64,000 bases of DNA from Bolinopsis microptera (taxonomy: Eukaryota > Ctenophora > Tentaculata > Lobata > Bolinopsidae), in assembly GCF_026151205.1 (NCBI RefSeq), contig NC_087074.1, positions 11,255,226-11,319,225 of the forward strand. The letters run 5' to 3'. Shown here one piece after another: positions 46,215 through 57,300 of this stretch (position 1 is its first letter; each line of letters starts with the position of its first letter). The notes under the pieces were generated by a model. The model did not search any database. It was not told the origin of the DNA and worked only from the letters and a program-made list of their open reading frames with translations. The position numbers were made by a program, and so were the translations under genes.

Positions 46215-46673
46215 CTGTACAAGTATAAATGGTAATTAAATCTTAACATTTGTTTTTATGATTTTGAGGGACCAGTTGACTGACAATCATGTACAGTAAT
46301 AGTATCAGTAGAGCCTATGGTCAAACTTTTGAGGCCATGGAGTAACAGATCCCGGGCTTCACCGGTACCTTCAGTAGTCACACAAATATTTAGCTCAAAA
46401 ATGCAGAATCTCATTAACACGCACAAAAACTGACTTTCGAGGATCTTACTCCTGAAAAGCATAAAAGCATTAGACCTAGTACTCCTGAGCTCGTATACAA
46501 AAACCAAATTGGGAATTTTTCGGAACATCAAAAAATTATTCAACATATCAATTTTTTAAAAAATTAGGTAATGTGATCTAGGTGTTTAAAAGATTTTTGA
46601 GTATAAAATTTTATTTTGCACTTAAGTTTATGATAGGATTTTAAATTGAGCTATGGTCCATGCTGGAAAACAG

Positions 46674-47134
46674 CATTTGTGGGCCAAAGCGTTAGCGTGG
46701 CTACCTTGCTGGCACCGATGGGCACTGGGGTCTACAACCCCGTAAGAAATTTGGTATTGTCGTTCAATTACTAACTAATTCATATCCTCATATATATCTC
46801 TTTTGAATTTTGATGGAAAGTAAGAAAAAGATAATTGATACGGTATAAAAACAAAAATAAGTACTCCTTGTGGTTTTGTATTTTTAGCTCTATGATACAG
46901 ACAAGAAGATTACTTCACTCAGAACATTCCAAAGAAGTATCACCCCTTATCCAGTATCCACAGTCATCAAGATCAGTCAGTCGTGTACGGGAAGCTAAGG
47001 TGCACATTTAGCTTGTTGTACAACTTGAATTTACTGTAATCTACTTTCTTTTTTTTTTTTTTTCTTTTTTTTTTGTGCAGCACCTACTGACTCGAAAGAG
47101 CAAGCGACTCAATAGTACCAAAGAGTCCTACTGA
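46674..47134 (+). CDS. Candidate terminal exons of a plus-strand gene
   Basis: Three segments with splice borders: 46674-46741 (AACAG acceptor, GTAAGA donor), 46888-46999 (TTTTTAG acceptor, GTGCAC donor) and 47081-47134 (after a poly-T tract ending GTGCAG). They join in one phase to give SMIQTRRLLHSEHSKEVSPL - IQYPQSSRSVSRVREAK - HLLTRKSKRLNSTKESY-stop. A second reading of the first two (SVATLLAPMGTGVYNP - LYDTDKKITSLRTFQRSITP) ends at a TAA inside the middle exon and looks equally protein-like. Upstream exons were not found. Confidence 0.4.
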
Positions 47135-47285
47135 GGCCCAGATGTTTGCGCCACTATCCCGGGAATGCAGAGATACATCTGGTACCATTGCAAGCTCAAT
47201 GGCAGTTGAGTGGGGGCGCCCCTCCGAAGATTGACTACCATAGATCCCGTGTGACTATGAAATGAGACCGATCTCGCCGGGGGTG

Positions 47286-49749
47286 ATGCAACGTCAATTA
47301 ATGTCAGTATTCCATAAAAACCCCAAACTGACATTGACATTAATTGACATTAATTGACATTAATTGACATTAATTGACATTAATTGACATTAATTGACAT
47401 TAATTGACATTAATTGACATTAATATGTCTTGAAATTTGAGATTATCATTATTCGATAAATATTCAAGATATTCACGTCTATGTAAGTTAGACCGGTTCA
47501 AAAAAACAAAATGTCCTTGAATAATTATGAGTATGTTCTTATCTGTTGATCCTTAGGTTCAAAGACCACCAAAAAAAATTTCAGCTTCCAACTCTTCCAT
47601 CTTCGGTCCCCACCGGCCACGCCCATATTTTATTGGTTTCTTATACAGGTAAAATATCTAGAATCGGCTTTTTTAGTATGAAGGAGTAATGTTAGCTGTT
47701 TAAGATTCGTTATTCAAATATAAATGTCTTCTTTTGATTGGTCGGCGTCGACTGTAAGCCTTCCTTGCGGTGGCTTTCACAACGCGTCCCCATTCTCCAA
47801 CTCCTGCTGCTAGAGAGAGAGACTCCCAAGTTATATACCATAATTATATTATACATAGATATCGACAACAGACTCCGAGAGTCTTGAAGTTCTGTTACCA
47901 CCGCCCCTGGTGCAACCCCTTACGGGTTAACGATGAGGAGACAGGGACTTCCAGGGACGGTCATGGCCTGCTACATGCAACTCGTAGGAGTATGCAATGT
48001 TCCTGTAACGTCACTGTAGACCACTCCTCTGTCGTTGTTTTGAGTGTCCGATCCAAAAACCAAATCCTAGGGTACACGAGACGTGGAAGCCTGTGAGCGT
48101 GTTAGAGTCTGTTAAGTGTTAGAGTCCTAGGGCTACACGAGACGTCGTAGCCTGTGAGCGTGTTAAATCCTAGGGTTACACGAGACATGGTAGCCTGTGA
48201 GCGTGTAGACCGCTCCTCTATCGTTGTTTTGAGTGTCCGATCCAAAACCAAATCCTAGGGTACGAGGCGTGGTAGCCTTTGAACGTGTAAAATCCTGGGG
48301 TTACACGAGACATGGTAGCCTGTGAGCGTGTTAGAGTCTGTTAAGTGTTAGAGTCCTAGGGTTACACGAGACGTGGTAGCCTGTGAGCGTGTTAAATCCT
48401 GGGGTTACACGAGACGTGGTAGTCTGTGAGCGTGTAGACCGCTCCTCTATCGTTGTTTTGAGTGTCCGATCCAAAACCAAATCCTGGGGTTACACGAGAC
48501 ATGGTAGCCTGTGAACGTGTCAAATCCTGGGGTTACACGAGACATGGTAGCCTGTGAGCGTGTAGACCGCTCCTCTATCGTTGTTTTGAGTGTCCGATCC
48601 AAAACCAAATCCTAGGGTACGAGGCGTGGTAGCCTTTGAACGTGTAAAATCCTGGGGTTACACGAGACATGGTAGCCTGTGAGCGTGTTAGAGTCTGTTA
48701 AGTGTTAGAGTCCTAGGGTTACACGAGACGTGGTAGCCTGTGAGCGTGTTAAATCCTGGGGTTACACGAGACATGGTAGCCTGTGAGCGTGTAGACCGCT
48801 CCTCTATCGTTTTTTTGAGTGTCCGATCCAAAACTAAATCCTAGGGTACACGAGACGTGGAAGCCTGTGAGCGTGTTAGAGTCTGTTAAGTGTTAGAGTC
48901 CTAGGGTTACACGAGACGTGGTAGCCTGTGAGCGTGTTAAATCCTGGGGTTACACGAGACGTGGTAGTCTGTGAGCGTGTAGACCGCTCCTCTATCGTTG
49001 TTTTGAGTGTCCGATCCAAAACCAAATCCTGGGGTTACACGAGACATGGTAGCCTGTGAACGTGTCAAATCCTGGGGTTACACGAGACATGGTAGCCTGT
49101 GAGCGTGTAGACCGCTCCTCTATCGTTGTTTTGAGTGTCCGATCCAAAACCAAATCCTGGGGTTACACGTCATGTGGTGGCCTGTGAGCGTGTTAGTTTC
49201 CTGCGGAAGGTGTTATTTGCCTGTGGGAAAAGCGGTTATGCTGCGGTTCTAAGGTTAGTAGAGGCTATTAGAGCCTTTCCTTGTTGTAGAGATGGCTAGT
49301 CCCTTCCTTTGCATAGGTTAGAAACACCCATGCACCTCCCGTTCGAGCCACCCACCCCACACCGCGTGGAGGTTCGGTGAGGATTTTCGTGGGGCAAATA
49401 TAAATGTCATGAAGGCATTTCGTTTAATGTGGGTTTTAAGTTCTGATGATGTTGAGAACCACGCCCTTGGATGTCCACGCCCATTTAAGAAAATTAAATT
49501 TCGGGAAACCGTATTATTTTAGTTTTATTGTTTAATGATCTGAATTTTTCACATTTCCATATAATATGTGATAGTAGTGAATAAATTGATGATATAAACG
49601 TTCTAAAGTGCTAAAAATATGGTAGAACTACATAATCTCTGGTCGAAAAATATCGTGTCAATTAATGTCAGTATTCCAAAATTTTGCAAAACTGACATTG
49701 ACATTAATTGACATTAATTGACATTAATTGACATTAATTGACGTTGCAT
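47286..49749. mobile_element. TIR-bounded unit enclosing a higher-order minisatellite
   Basis: The left end ATGCAACGTCAATTAATGTC is the exact reverse complement of the right end GACATTAATTGACGTTGCAT. Next to each end lies a subterminal array of the decamer GACATTAATT (47330-47424 and 49690-49742) beside a short stem ATGTCAGT...ACTGACAT. Between them are about 600 bp of unique DNA and the minisatellite at 48054-49200. No target duplication or transposase was seen, so it may instead be two independent foldback units. The small open frames inside are not supported. Confidence 0.55.
48054..49200. repeat. Higher-order minisatellite, two alternating unit types
   Basis: Unit A (about 43 bp): AAATCCTAGGGTTACACGAG - AC(G/A)TGGTAGCCTGTGAGCGTGT. 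Unit B (about 44 bp): AGACCGCTCCTCTATCGTTG - TTTTGAGTGTCCGATCCAAAACC. A short spacer TTAGAGTCTGTTAAGTG appears in some repeats. A, A, B and A, spacer, A, A, B groups recur, giving higher-order periods of about 170 and 260 bp. Confidence 0.92.
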
Positions 49750-49990
49750 TGACATGCTCCTTAGTTTATTGTCAAAGGTGGTGCTGGGCAGATCGCTGGT
49801 GTGTTGAGGAGGTTCGGAAGAAGTGAAAAAGATGGTGTGAGGTCAAGGAGATTGTGTACTGTTATGATGCCCGGTAAGTTGCTTTGGGGGACCGGTGCCT
49901 GAGTACAGAAATGGTCGAGAAAGAGGGCCTGATTGGATCGTGGGGGAGTTTTGTGTGGATGCGTGAGTTGCTTGTCACGTGATCGTGAAG

Positions 49991-50812
49991 TCTAGGTAAA
50001 CTATAGGTAAAAATATAATATTAATCATAAGCTAAAATGTACTAATCTTTGTATTCTAAATGGGGAAAAGAAGAAACATTGTCAGTCAGTCGAGAAAATT
50101 GTCAGTCAGGCTATATGGCAGCTTTGTAGATGTTGTGACAATGCTAGTAGTGGTCCCAGGCTTGCGACTGGAATTGCGGTGTTAAATCGATTTAACGATA
50201 TACCAACGATCCACCTCCCACTTGTTGTTTGGTATTTAGCATTAATAGTGTTAGTGTAGCCATTTATAGCAAGAATCTTAAAACTAAAGGAGCATTAGTT
50301 ATTGTAATTACAAGCTTCAATAGTAAATCATTGACTAAAACATCTAATTAAAATGACACTTGGTACGCTCGCCCATTTTCACTGGTCAGTCTGAACTTCG
50401 GTTTAGCACGTTGTACACTTATTCACCTAAGTTTCAGAATTTGTTCAGTTTAGCAGAGTTAGTACCCGTGTTTCAATAAAATCAAAAGATATCAGGAGAG
50501 TTCTTTAATAATGTTATGGTCATCTAGAATACCGAACTTCCTGAAAACGTTATTATATTTCCTCAGACAACGTTTAATACCTTTAATCAGTCTATCACGG
50601 CTATATCCTCTATCAATTAGAATTTTGAATATCTTGTGAAGATGGGAGGTAAAGATATCCAATCTAGTGCAAACATTACCATATCTAAGAAATTGACTTG
50701 AAAAAACGTTGTAGCCAACCTCGGTTGGGATGTTACTGTGAGGAAATGTAAGGGATACAACATGAAAATTAAAATCATCAGTTTTGTTATACACAAAGAT
50801 AAGGTTTTGCGC
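49991..50812 (-). pseudogene. Inverted 3' fragment of the permuted Penelope-like element
   Basis: Matches 54333-55199 in inverted orientation, including the last 100 codons (VYNKTDDFNFHVVSLTFPHS ... LRKYNNVFRKFGILDDHNII) and the 3' UTR to the same end point TCTAGGTAAAC. It is cut at its 5' side at about 50812. Differences from the full copy are a few bases plus one indel of about 70 bp in the UTR. Confidence 0.9.
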
Positions 50813-51850
50813 ATGACGTGCGCGCGTTCCCGGTTTTAGTGAGAAGAGTGAAGCTTTGAATACAAGACTTTCTCAGCGCCCTACGCCGAGTAATGCCTTA
50901 ACGTGGTCAGGTTGAGATGTCCCATTGGTCTTGTTAAGTCGCGGTCCGGTTGTCCGGTTTAGGGCTATCTATTAAGCCGATTAGCTGGCCTCTATCATAA
51001 GATAGGTATATTGGAAGTCGTAAAAAGCCCACGGCGGCATGTTGCAGGTATAGGTTCTCTAGAGGACCTGTCCATATACCGCATAAAGTATGTAGAAGTA
51101 AGATTCTTTTATTGACACTAATGCTGCCTCGCCACAAAGTGCAATGCGGACAGACATAAGCCCTGGAAGAACCAGCAAAACCTGACAAGGATTCTCACCC
51201 TGTATGCACACTGTAATCTACTGTATTATCCAGATATTTATGTAACGTAATTCTAGTTTTCTGCAAAGACCATGAACTTTTAAATTCTTAAAGAAAGAAG
51301 CGCCAGCAATTCATTCATAACTCCATGTAATGTTGGAATAAGAAGAACTTAAATTATGATTACTTTAAAGGATAGGGGAACATTTTGGGGAACATTTTGG
51401 ACTTTTGTTCTAGGCTGTAATAATAATAATTGATAGCTTTTCTTGATATTGCTCTATAATTACATCAATATCTCTCCCGGCCATTGGTTCCGAGATTTGG
51501 TTGATCTTTGTTTTCTTGGGCGCCCTCCTTGAAGTCTTGTTGTTGTACATACATCTCCTGATTTATCCTGTATTTACCTGTTTATTTCATTTTCTGGCGT
51601 GAGCTGTCCGCCATGCTACGGTACGAGAAACAGCGGCAGTGCAAGATCCGGTTCTAAGAGATTTTTATGGTCGCGAAGAATCTCGCCAGGCTACACTGCG
51701 TCGGTGGGAGAACTATTTAGGTTCATGACATCTAACGCCCGCCCAATCATGGCAGCCCCATGACAATAGGTTGATGTCCGACCCGTTGTCCTTGGCCTAT
51801 CTCGAGTCGTTGGGTCTAGGCGGAAACGCCGAAAGGGATGATGTTACCTT
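50813..51850. other. Spacer between the two inverted Penelope-like copies
   Basis: No gene recognised. GC content is higher at 50815-51190 and 51590-51850. The second part may be the 5' UTR of the full copy; no hammerhead core (CTGATGA...GAAA) was found by eye. Confidence 0.5.
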
Positions 51851-51854
51851 CTTG

Positions 51855-52494
51855 ACTTAAACGTAATAGTAAATTTTTCTCAAAATCCTTGAATAAATGG
51901 GTAACCCCTAGTAATGTCTTTTCTAGCACTTTTAGATGTTGCAATGGTAGAGGTTGTCTCACTTGCAACAGTTTTAATCCTGTTAATACATTTAGGAGCA
52001 GTACTTTTAATAATGATTTTATCTTTGGACATACAAATTTTATATTTAATTGTAAAACTAATAATGTTATTTATGTTATTACCTGTTCTACCTGTAAAAA
52101 ACAATATGTTGGAGAAACAACTCAACCACTTCATAAAAGAGTCAATGGCCACAGAAATTGTGTCAAAGCCAAATCATCCACATTTTTATATGAACATTTT
52201 AATATTCCTGGTCACGTCTTCTCAGATGCTTCCATACAGATTGTAGATTATGTTGATTCTGACATGTCCACCGATGTCAAAAATGATTTACTTCTCCTGG
52301 AGGATTACTGGATAGAGAAGCTTGGGACAGCATTCCCTCTTGGTCTTAATGACAAGAAGAAAGGAACGGGCAACATCTCCCAAGATCGGGTTATGAATTA
52401 TTTTAGTGGACAGATTGCTCGATACAAACGTGGCAGAGGGAATGGAAAGAAGAAAGTTCAGCCTAAGAAGTCTCTGGATACCTATAGAGTCTGA
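51855..52494 (+). CDS. Permuted Penelope-like element: N-terminal GIY-YIG endonuclease part
   Basis: Open after the TGA at 51854. A Cys cluster RCCNGRGCLTCN (from about 51944) precedes the GIY-YIG core NNVIYVITCSTCKKQYVGET with HKRVNGHRN, followed by a helical region with LLLEDYWIEKLGTAFPLGLN and a basic tail. In canonical Penelope elements this nuclease follows the RT. Here it precedes it, the layout described for the Naiad/Chlamys clade of Penelope-like elements. It ends at TGA 52492-52494 and overlaps the RT frame (from 52406) in a different frame, so the fusion needs one frameshift, either mutation or recoding. No obvious ATG is seen, so the 5' end may be truncated. Confidence 0.85.
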
Positions 52495-54631
52495 TATTAA
52501 CAGGCTGAAAGATAACATCTCTTCAGAACATTCCATATACAAAACATTAAAATGTTATAGCTTATCAGATTTAGACACTCTCTACTCCTTGAGTCAAAAT
52601 AATTCAGGATTGATTTACAACGTATGTTCCTCTTTCTGTTCAACATTTTCCCCCAAATACCATCAGAACAAATCTGAATCCAGTAATAGAGAATTTATAA
52701 TTGTTCCATTTAATTGCAAATTCATTGATAATCTTAACCTAAAATCTATTTTCTCTGACACTTCAGTCATTGATTTGCTTCCCATTTTGATTCAGTCTTT
52801 TACACCATTACAGATTTATTATGAGTATAATGATCCTATAAGTCTTTCTATTTGTAACTATGCTTCATTCTTAAAGAAACTTTCTATTTCTGATATTAAA
52901 TCTATTTTAGGTAGTCCATGCGATTGCCACTCCACCCCTTTCAATTATCCTCCTCATGGACATGTAGTTACTGGTAATTTAGATATTGTTGATAATGTTG
53001 AACTTAGGGAAGTACTTTCCTACGGTTGTAAATACAGAATTCCCACATTTAAATCTCCAGATGAGATATATATGTCAGTTACCGAAGCTGTCGATAAATT
53101 TATAAAATCAAAAAGTAGAAAGTACTGTCAAAAAGAAGTAAAGTTCAGCGATTGGAAGGAAAAAGTGTTATCAATAGTTTCCAATCGTATTGAATATTAC
53201 AAGAAAAACTTTCCTAAAACATTTGAAATAAAAGAAAACACACTGGAAAAAGATGATGTTAAAAGAAGTCTTAAATTGCTGAAAAGTAAATACATTATTT
53301 GTAGTATCGACAAAGCTTCTGGTAATTTTTCATTTATTTGTAAAAAGTTTTATGTAAAAACTCTTGTCAATGAAATGGGTTTTGATCCTAATACTCTAGA
53401 ATGTATAGGTAATGATACATATAAACCCTGTAGCGAAGACGAGACTCATTATGTCAATAAAATATCTGAGAGTCTAAAGGAGAGATTTAATGTACAAGTT
53501 GAAGATAAAAACTCGCGACTAGCACGCATCTCCTGGAACCCTAAGCTTCATAAGAACCCTTACAAGGCGAGGTTCATTACAGGTGCCCGTTTTTGCGTTA
53601 CGAAACAACTTAACGTCCAAGTTAACTGTTGTCTGAAACTTTTGAGGAAATACTTCAAGAAATACTGCGAGGCAATCTACAACAACAGCGGTATAAACAT
53701 GTTTTGGAGCATAGATTCCTCAAGTGAATTCCTTGAAGCTATCAAAAATAGTGATGTTTATAATATACAAGTATATGATTTTACTACTCTTTATACCAGA
53801 TTAGACTTGATTGAAGTAGAGAATATGATTAATGAAGTTGTTGATTTAATATTTTCAGACCGTAATAGATATATTTGTATTTCTAAAAGAGACAGTAATA
53901 CATGTTTCTTTTCCAATAAAACCTATGATTCTCATGCCTGCTTTAGTCAAGATGACCTAAAAGAGGCTGTTAAATTTATTATTTATAACACTTATGTCGT
54001 CTTCGGTGGGATTGTATTCATACAAACCAAGGGTATTCCTATGGGTGGAAATTCAAGTTCCCCTATAGCTGATCTCACTGTTGGCAAAAAGGAATTTAAT
54101 TATATGAAACGTTTACTTCAGGAAAAGAAAATGGGATTAGCAAAGATATTATCCAATAATAAACGATATGTTGACGATTTATCTATTATTAACTACCTTT
54201 ACTTCCATCAATTGATTAAAGATATTTATCCTAATTCATTGGAGATGGAGCGAGCTGGTTCCAATAATAAAATCATTAACTACCTTGATTTAAATATTAA
54301 TATTTCCACAGAAGGACTAGAAATATCAGTGTATAACAAAACTGACGATTTTAATTTTCATGTTGTATCCCTTACATTTCCTCACAGTAACATCCCAACC
54401 GAGGTTGGCTACAACGTTTTTTCAAGTCAAGTTCTTAGATATGGTAATGTTTGCACTAGATTGGATATCTTTACCTCCCATCTTCACAAAATATTCAAAA
54501 TTCTAATTGATAGAGGATATAGCCGTGATAGACTGATTAAAGGCATTAAACGTTGTCTGAGGAAATATGATAACGTTTTCAGGAAGTTCGGTATTCTAGA
54601 TGACCATAACATTATTAAAGAACTCCCCTGA
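52406..54631 (+). CDS. Permuted Penelope-like element: reverse transcriptase part (about 740 codons)
   Basis: Long intact frame. A non-catalytic N-terminal half includes a Cys motif (LGSPCDCHSTPFNYPPHG). The RT follows: IICSIDKASGNFSFICKKFY, ARISWNPKLHKNPYKARFIT (PLE PKxHK block), YNIQVYDFTTLYTRLDL (motif A, catalytic Asp), KGIPMGGNSSSPIADLTV (motif B), NNKRYVDDLSIIN (motif C, YVDD) and NYLDLNI (motif E-like), and a C-terminal thumb to NIIKELP. There is no GIY-YIG domain after the thumb; it is supplied by the upstream frame at 51855-52494. The long frame without stops points to recent activity or selection. The 3' end of the element is at about 55199, shared with the inverted fragment at 49991. 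Confidence 0.92.
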   Translation: MDRLLDTNVAEGMERRKFSLRSLWIPIESDINRLKDNISSEHSIYKTLKCYSLSDLDTLYSLSQNNSGLIYNVCSSFCSTFSPKYHQNKSESSNREFIIVPFNCKFIDNLNLKSIFSDTSVIDLLPILIQSFTPLQIYYEYNDPISLSICNYASFLKKLSISDIKSILGSPCDCHSTPFNYPPHGHVVTGNLDIVDNVELREVLSYGCKYRIPTFKSPDEIYMSVTEAVDKFIKSKSRKYCQKEVKFSDWKEKVLSIVSNRIEYYKKNFPKTFEIKENTLEKDDVKRSLKLLKSKYIICSIDKASGNFSFICKKFYVKTLVNEMGFDPNTLECIGNDTYKPCSEDETHYVNKISESLKERFNVQVEDKNSRLARISWNPKLHKNPYKARFITGARFCVTKQLNVQVNCCLKLLRKYFKKYCEAIYNNSGINMFWSIDSSSEFLEAIKNSDVYNIQVYDFTTLYTRLDLIEVENMINEVVDLIFSDRNRYICISKRDSNTCFFSNKTYDSHACFSQDDLKEAVKFIIYNTYVVFGGIVFIQTKGIPMGGNSSSPIADLTVGKKEFNYMKRLLQEKKMGLAKILSNNKRYVDDLSIINYLYFHQLIKDIYPNSLEMERAGSNNKIINYLDLNINISTEGLEISVYNKTDDFNFHVVSLTFPHSNIPTEVGYNVFSSQVLRYGNVCTRLDIFTSHLHKIFKILIDRGYSRDRLIKGIKRCLRKYDNVFRKFGILDDHNIIKELP

Positions 54632-55282
54632 TATCTTTTGATTTATTGAAACACGGGTACTAACTCTGCTAAACTGAACAAATTCTGAAACTTAGGTGAA
54701 TAAGTGTACAACGTGCTAAACCGAAGTTCAGACTGACCAGTGAAAATGGGCGAGGGTACCAAGTGTCATTTTAATTAGAAGTTTTAGTCATTGATTTATT
54801 ATTGAAGCTTGTAATTACAATATCTAATGCTCCTATAAATACTTTAATTAATTGTTTGTTCCGTTATTCTTTTTCCTTCCTCTTTTCCTTGTCATCCCCT
54901 TTAGTTTTAAGATTCTTGCTATAAATGGCTACAGCTAACACTATTAATGCTAAGTACCAAACAACAAGTGGGAGGTGGATCGTTGGTATACCATTAAATC
55001 GATTTAACACCGCAATTCCAGTCGCAAGCCTGGGACCACTACTAGCATAGTCACAACATCTACAAAGCTGCCATATAGCCTGACTGACAATTTTCTCGAC
55101 TGACTGACAATGTTTCTTCTTTTCCCCATTTAGAATACAAAGATTAGTACATTTAGCTTATGATTAATATTATATTTTTACCTATAGTTTACCTAGATGC
55201 AATATGAAATCAATAGTAAATTCTAACTTATTTTCATTATTTTATAAACTATGCAACTTACAAGTAGGACAACTAAGTTAAA

Positions 55283-55405
55283 CGCGTTGGAGTCCTGTGG
55301 TACAGGTTACCTCGCTGGTCCCTTTTTTGAGAGCTCCAGAGTCCGAACACTTCACTTCTACCTTGGTTCCTGGAATTATTGGGAGTTGTGATGATGTTAT
55401 GATCC
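55283..55405 (-). CDS. Candidate sushi/CCP-like exon
   Basis: Minus-strand frame reads IITSSQLPIIPGTKVEVKCS, DSGALKKGTSEVTC and TTGLQRV: the V-x-C ... L-x-G-T-S-x-V-x-C spacing of the middle of a sushi module, and close in pattern to the exon at 35706-35891 (VMKVTC...LQKGSSEVTC). AG acceptors exist upstream of 55405 and a GT follows CAACGC at 55283. No neighbouring exons could be joined. Confidence 0.4.
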
Positions 55406-55509
55406 TACTTTCTATTATTAAACCTCCAGTTCAGTGCTGTTATCCTAACTACCATAATATCATCATACTGATAATTATCTCTCACAGTCAATATTTTTTT
55501 AAATAACAT

Positions 55510-56340
55510 AACTAGTTGTCACTTACATAGTGTGTATTAAATGTGGAGCCCGTCTTGTCTGTGGTCCGAGGTCATCCTATTCCTCTTTTGTGAAGTATGA
55601 GTGGAAGTAAAGTTGGATCTATTGCAGCATTTCCTCTAGACTCTATATCTCTTGAGCAGCATTTCTACATCTCATCTTGAGCAATGAGCAGCGGTTCTGC
55701 ATCTCATCCTGTCTAGTAACTGGATAATACTGTATATTGGATATTCAGAATCTACCTTGCTGCTGAAAAATTAAGTCAATTATCTATGTTATCATAATAT
55801 CTTGTACTGATCACTTATCTACTAAAATTAAAAAGGCTGATATCCTGTGCTTTACCAGATCATTTATTAATGTAAAGTTATTTTTAAATATCCAAAACGT
55901 ATGACAAGAATTGACTTTCCTCTTTTAACGAGGTTGTCTCCGTGTTGTTTGAGCGATCGTTTTCTCAGTAATATCAGCATCTCGTGAAGATTCTTTTTAA
56001 GCGTCTTGGAATCCTTCTTTTAGGATAAATAAGATAAATGTTATTGGAAAGTAAGCTTAAGAGAACTACAATTATTAGTCTTTATTACTTATAATAGAAT
56101 CGAGATATTATGGATTATGACTGATATTTCATATTGTATATATTCTATTTATTAAATTCAATATTTTATTCTCATATTTTTATAACAACCTGTTGAGTGT
56201 TGAGCTTTCGCTATAATTCATTCTCTGTCACGTGCTTTTATGTGCTTTATCTTAAAGGTCTGTATCTTTAAAACTTGAGTGTTCGTTTAATAAGTTTCAC
56301 TAAGCTACAAAGTACAAACGTATGCTAAAGTTCTACTTAG
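55510..56340. other. Intergenic stretch, nothing recognised
   Basis: AT-rich, no frame with support. Confidence 0.5.
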
Positions 56341-56345
56341 TTTAG

Positions 56346-56505
56346 TACAGTAAAACCCCGAATTAGCGCGCGTCGATTTATCGTGTCTCAATTTACTTCA
56401 AACCCCATCCCCCCGATTTACCGCAAACCCCCGATTTACCGCAAACACCAATTCACCGCAGATGTCTTTTTTCCCCCAAACTCCGCGGTAAATCGGGGTT
56501 TAATT
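56346..56505. mobile_element. Short MITE-like repeat with AAAACCCCGA ends
   Basis: CAGTAAAACCCCGAATT at the left and AAATCGGGGTTTAATT at the right form imperfect inverted ends. Internal CCCCGATTTACCGCAAAC units are repeated. Related end sequences are at 12539-12640 and 14055-14141; the latter ends GGGGTTTCACTGTA next to TA, which suggests a mariner-type (TA target) family. Confidence 0.5.
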
Positions 56506-56989
56506 TGTTAATTGTAGAAGGGAACACTAAAGTACTACATTACAAACAAGTCTGTTTTATAAATTAAGTGATATCTGAGTTAAAGATAACGAACTGTAAG
56601 TTGGATCCGGGATCATGTCATACGTTGACCGGGATATGCAGCCGCGACGCAATTGTTCTCAGCGCGGATTAGCGTAGCAATTCTGACCACTTTTGGGTAT
56701 TTTTTTGGCTACAGAGACAAGTTTACCAGAGCTTAGTGAAAGCTTGGAAACAGCAATTGACAACGGACTGAACAACATTGACAACACTCTCTCTCGTACC
56801 GAAGATCTTACGGTAACCTTTACGACAGGATGTGAACTTGATTAACTTTCATGCTCAACCATCAAGTAATGTTACAGTCCCCTGAACCTCAAGCACAAAG
56901 ACAGCCTTCGTGATGCAGATGAGAAAGTAGTTCCTTCACCACTCTTTCTGCTTTTTCTCGTTCTTTCTTACCTTCTCCTTCTGCTTGGA

Positions 56990-57300
56990 TCAGTGACGTG
57001 ATTCTATGAGCGACTCTTGGGACTTCCGTCCCAACAAGGGCATTCCGGCGTGCTCCATGTTAGAACTGTGGGGCTTCAGCGTGATAGGGTTACAATGGTT
57101 GTTAGTACAAGCAATGGACGCTCCAATGGCCCGACCTCCGAGACGGGGTATCGGCGAGATGACCCTGGTCGAGACCAGCTCTGCACCAAAAGGTGTTATT
57201 CTGGCTGCCTGAAAAGCTGTGACCGTAATCTGCGTACGGGGTAGACTGCCACGGACGATGATGTTACATGGGCCGTCACTGCATTCGATTTTAGCCAACC
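56990..57300 (-). CDS. Possible ML/NPC2-like lipid-binding coding segment
   Basis: Minus-strand frame without ATG (opens at about 57299): IECSDGPCNIIVRGSLPRTQ, ITVTAFQAARITPFGAELVS, SPIPRLGGRAIGASIACTNN and HCNPITLKPHS. The C-x4-P-C-x-(I/L)-x-R-G start, the central hydrophobic strands, a Pro-Pro turn and a second Cys pair followed by P-I-x-L-K fit an ML (MD-2/NPC2) fold. The C-terminal part after LKP does not resemble the family and the frame stops at 56990, so this is either one exon with an unspliced tail or a decayed gene. No signal peptide exon was identified. Confidence 0.35.

Noticed and set aside
47770-48096. Plus-strand frame of 108 codons
   Set aside because: Runs into the minisatellite, has no motif and no splice context.
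48054-49200. CRISPR-like array
   Set aside because: Units are adjacent with variable higher-order order and no unique spacers; the host is eukaryotic. It is a minisatellite.
51590-51850. Hammerhead ribozyme at the Penelope-like element's 5' side
   Set aside because: Looked for CTGATGA and GAAA core motifs in suitable order on both strands and did not find a convincing set.
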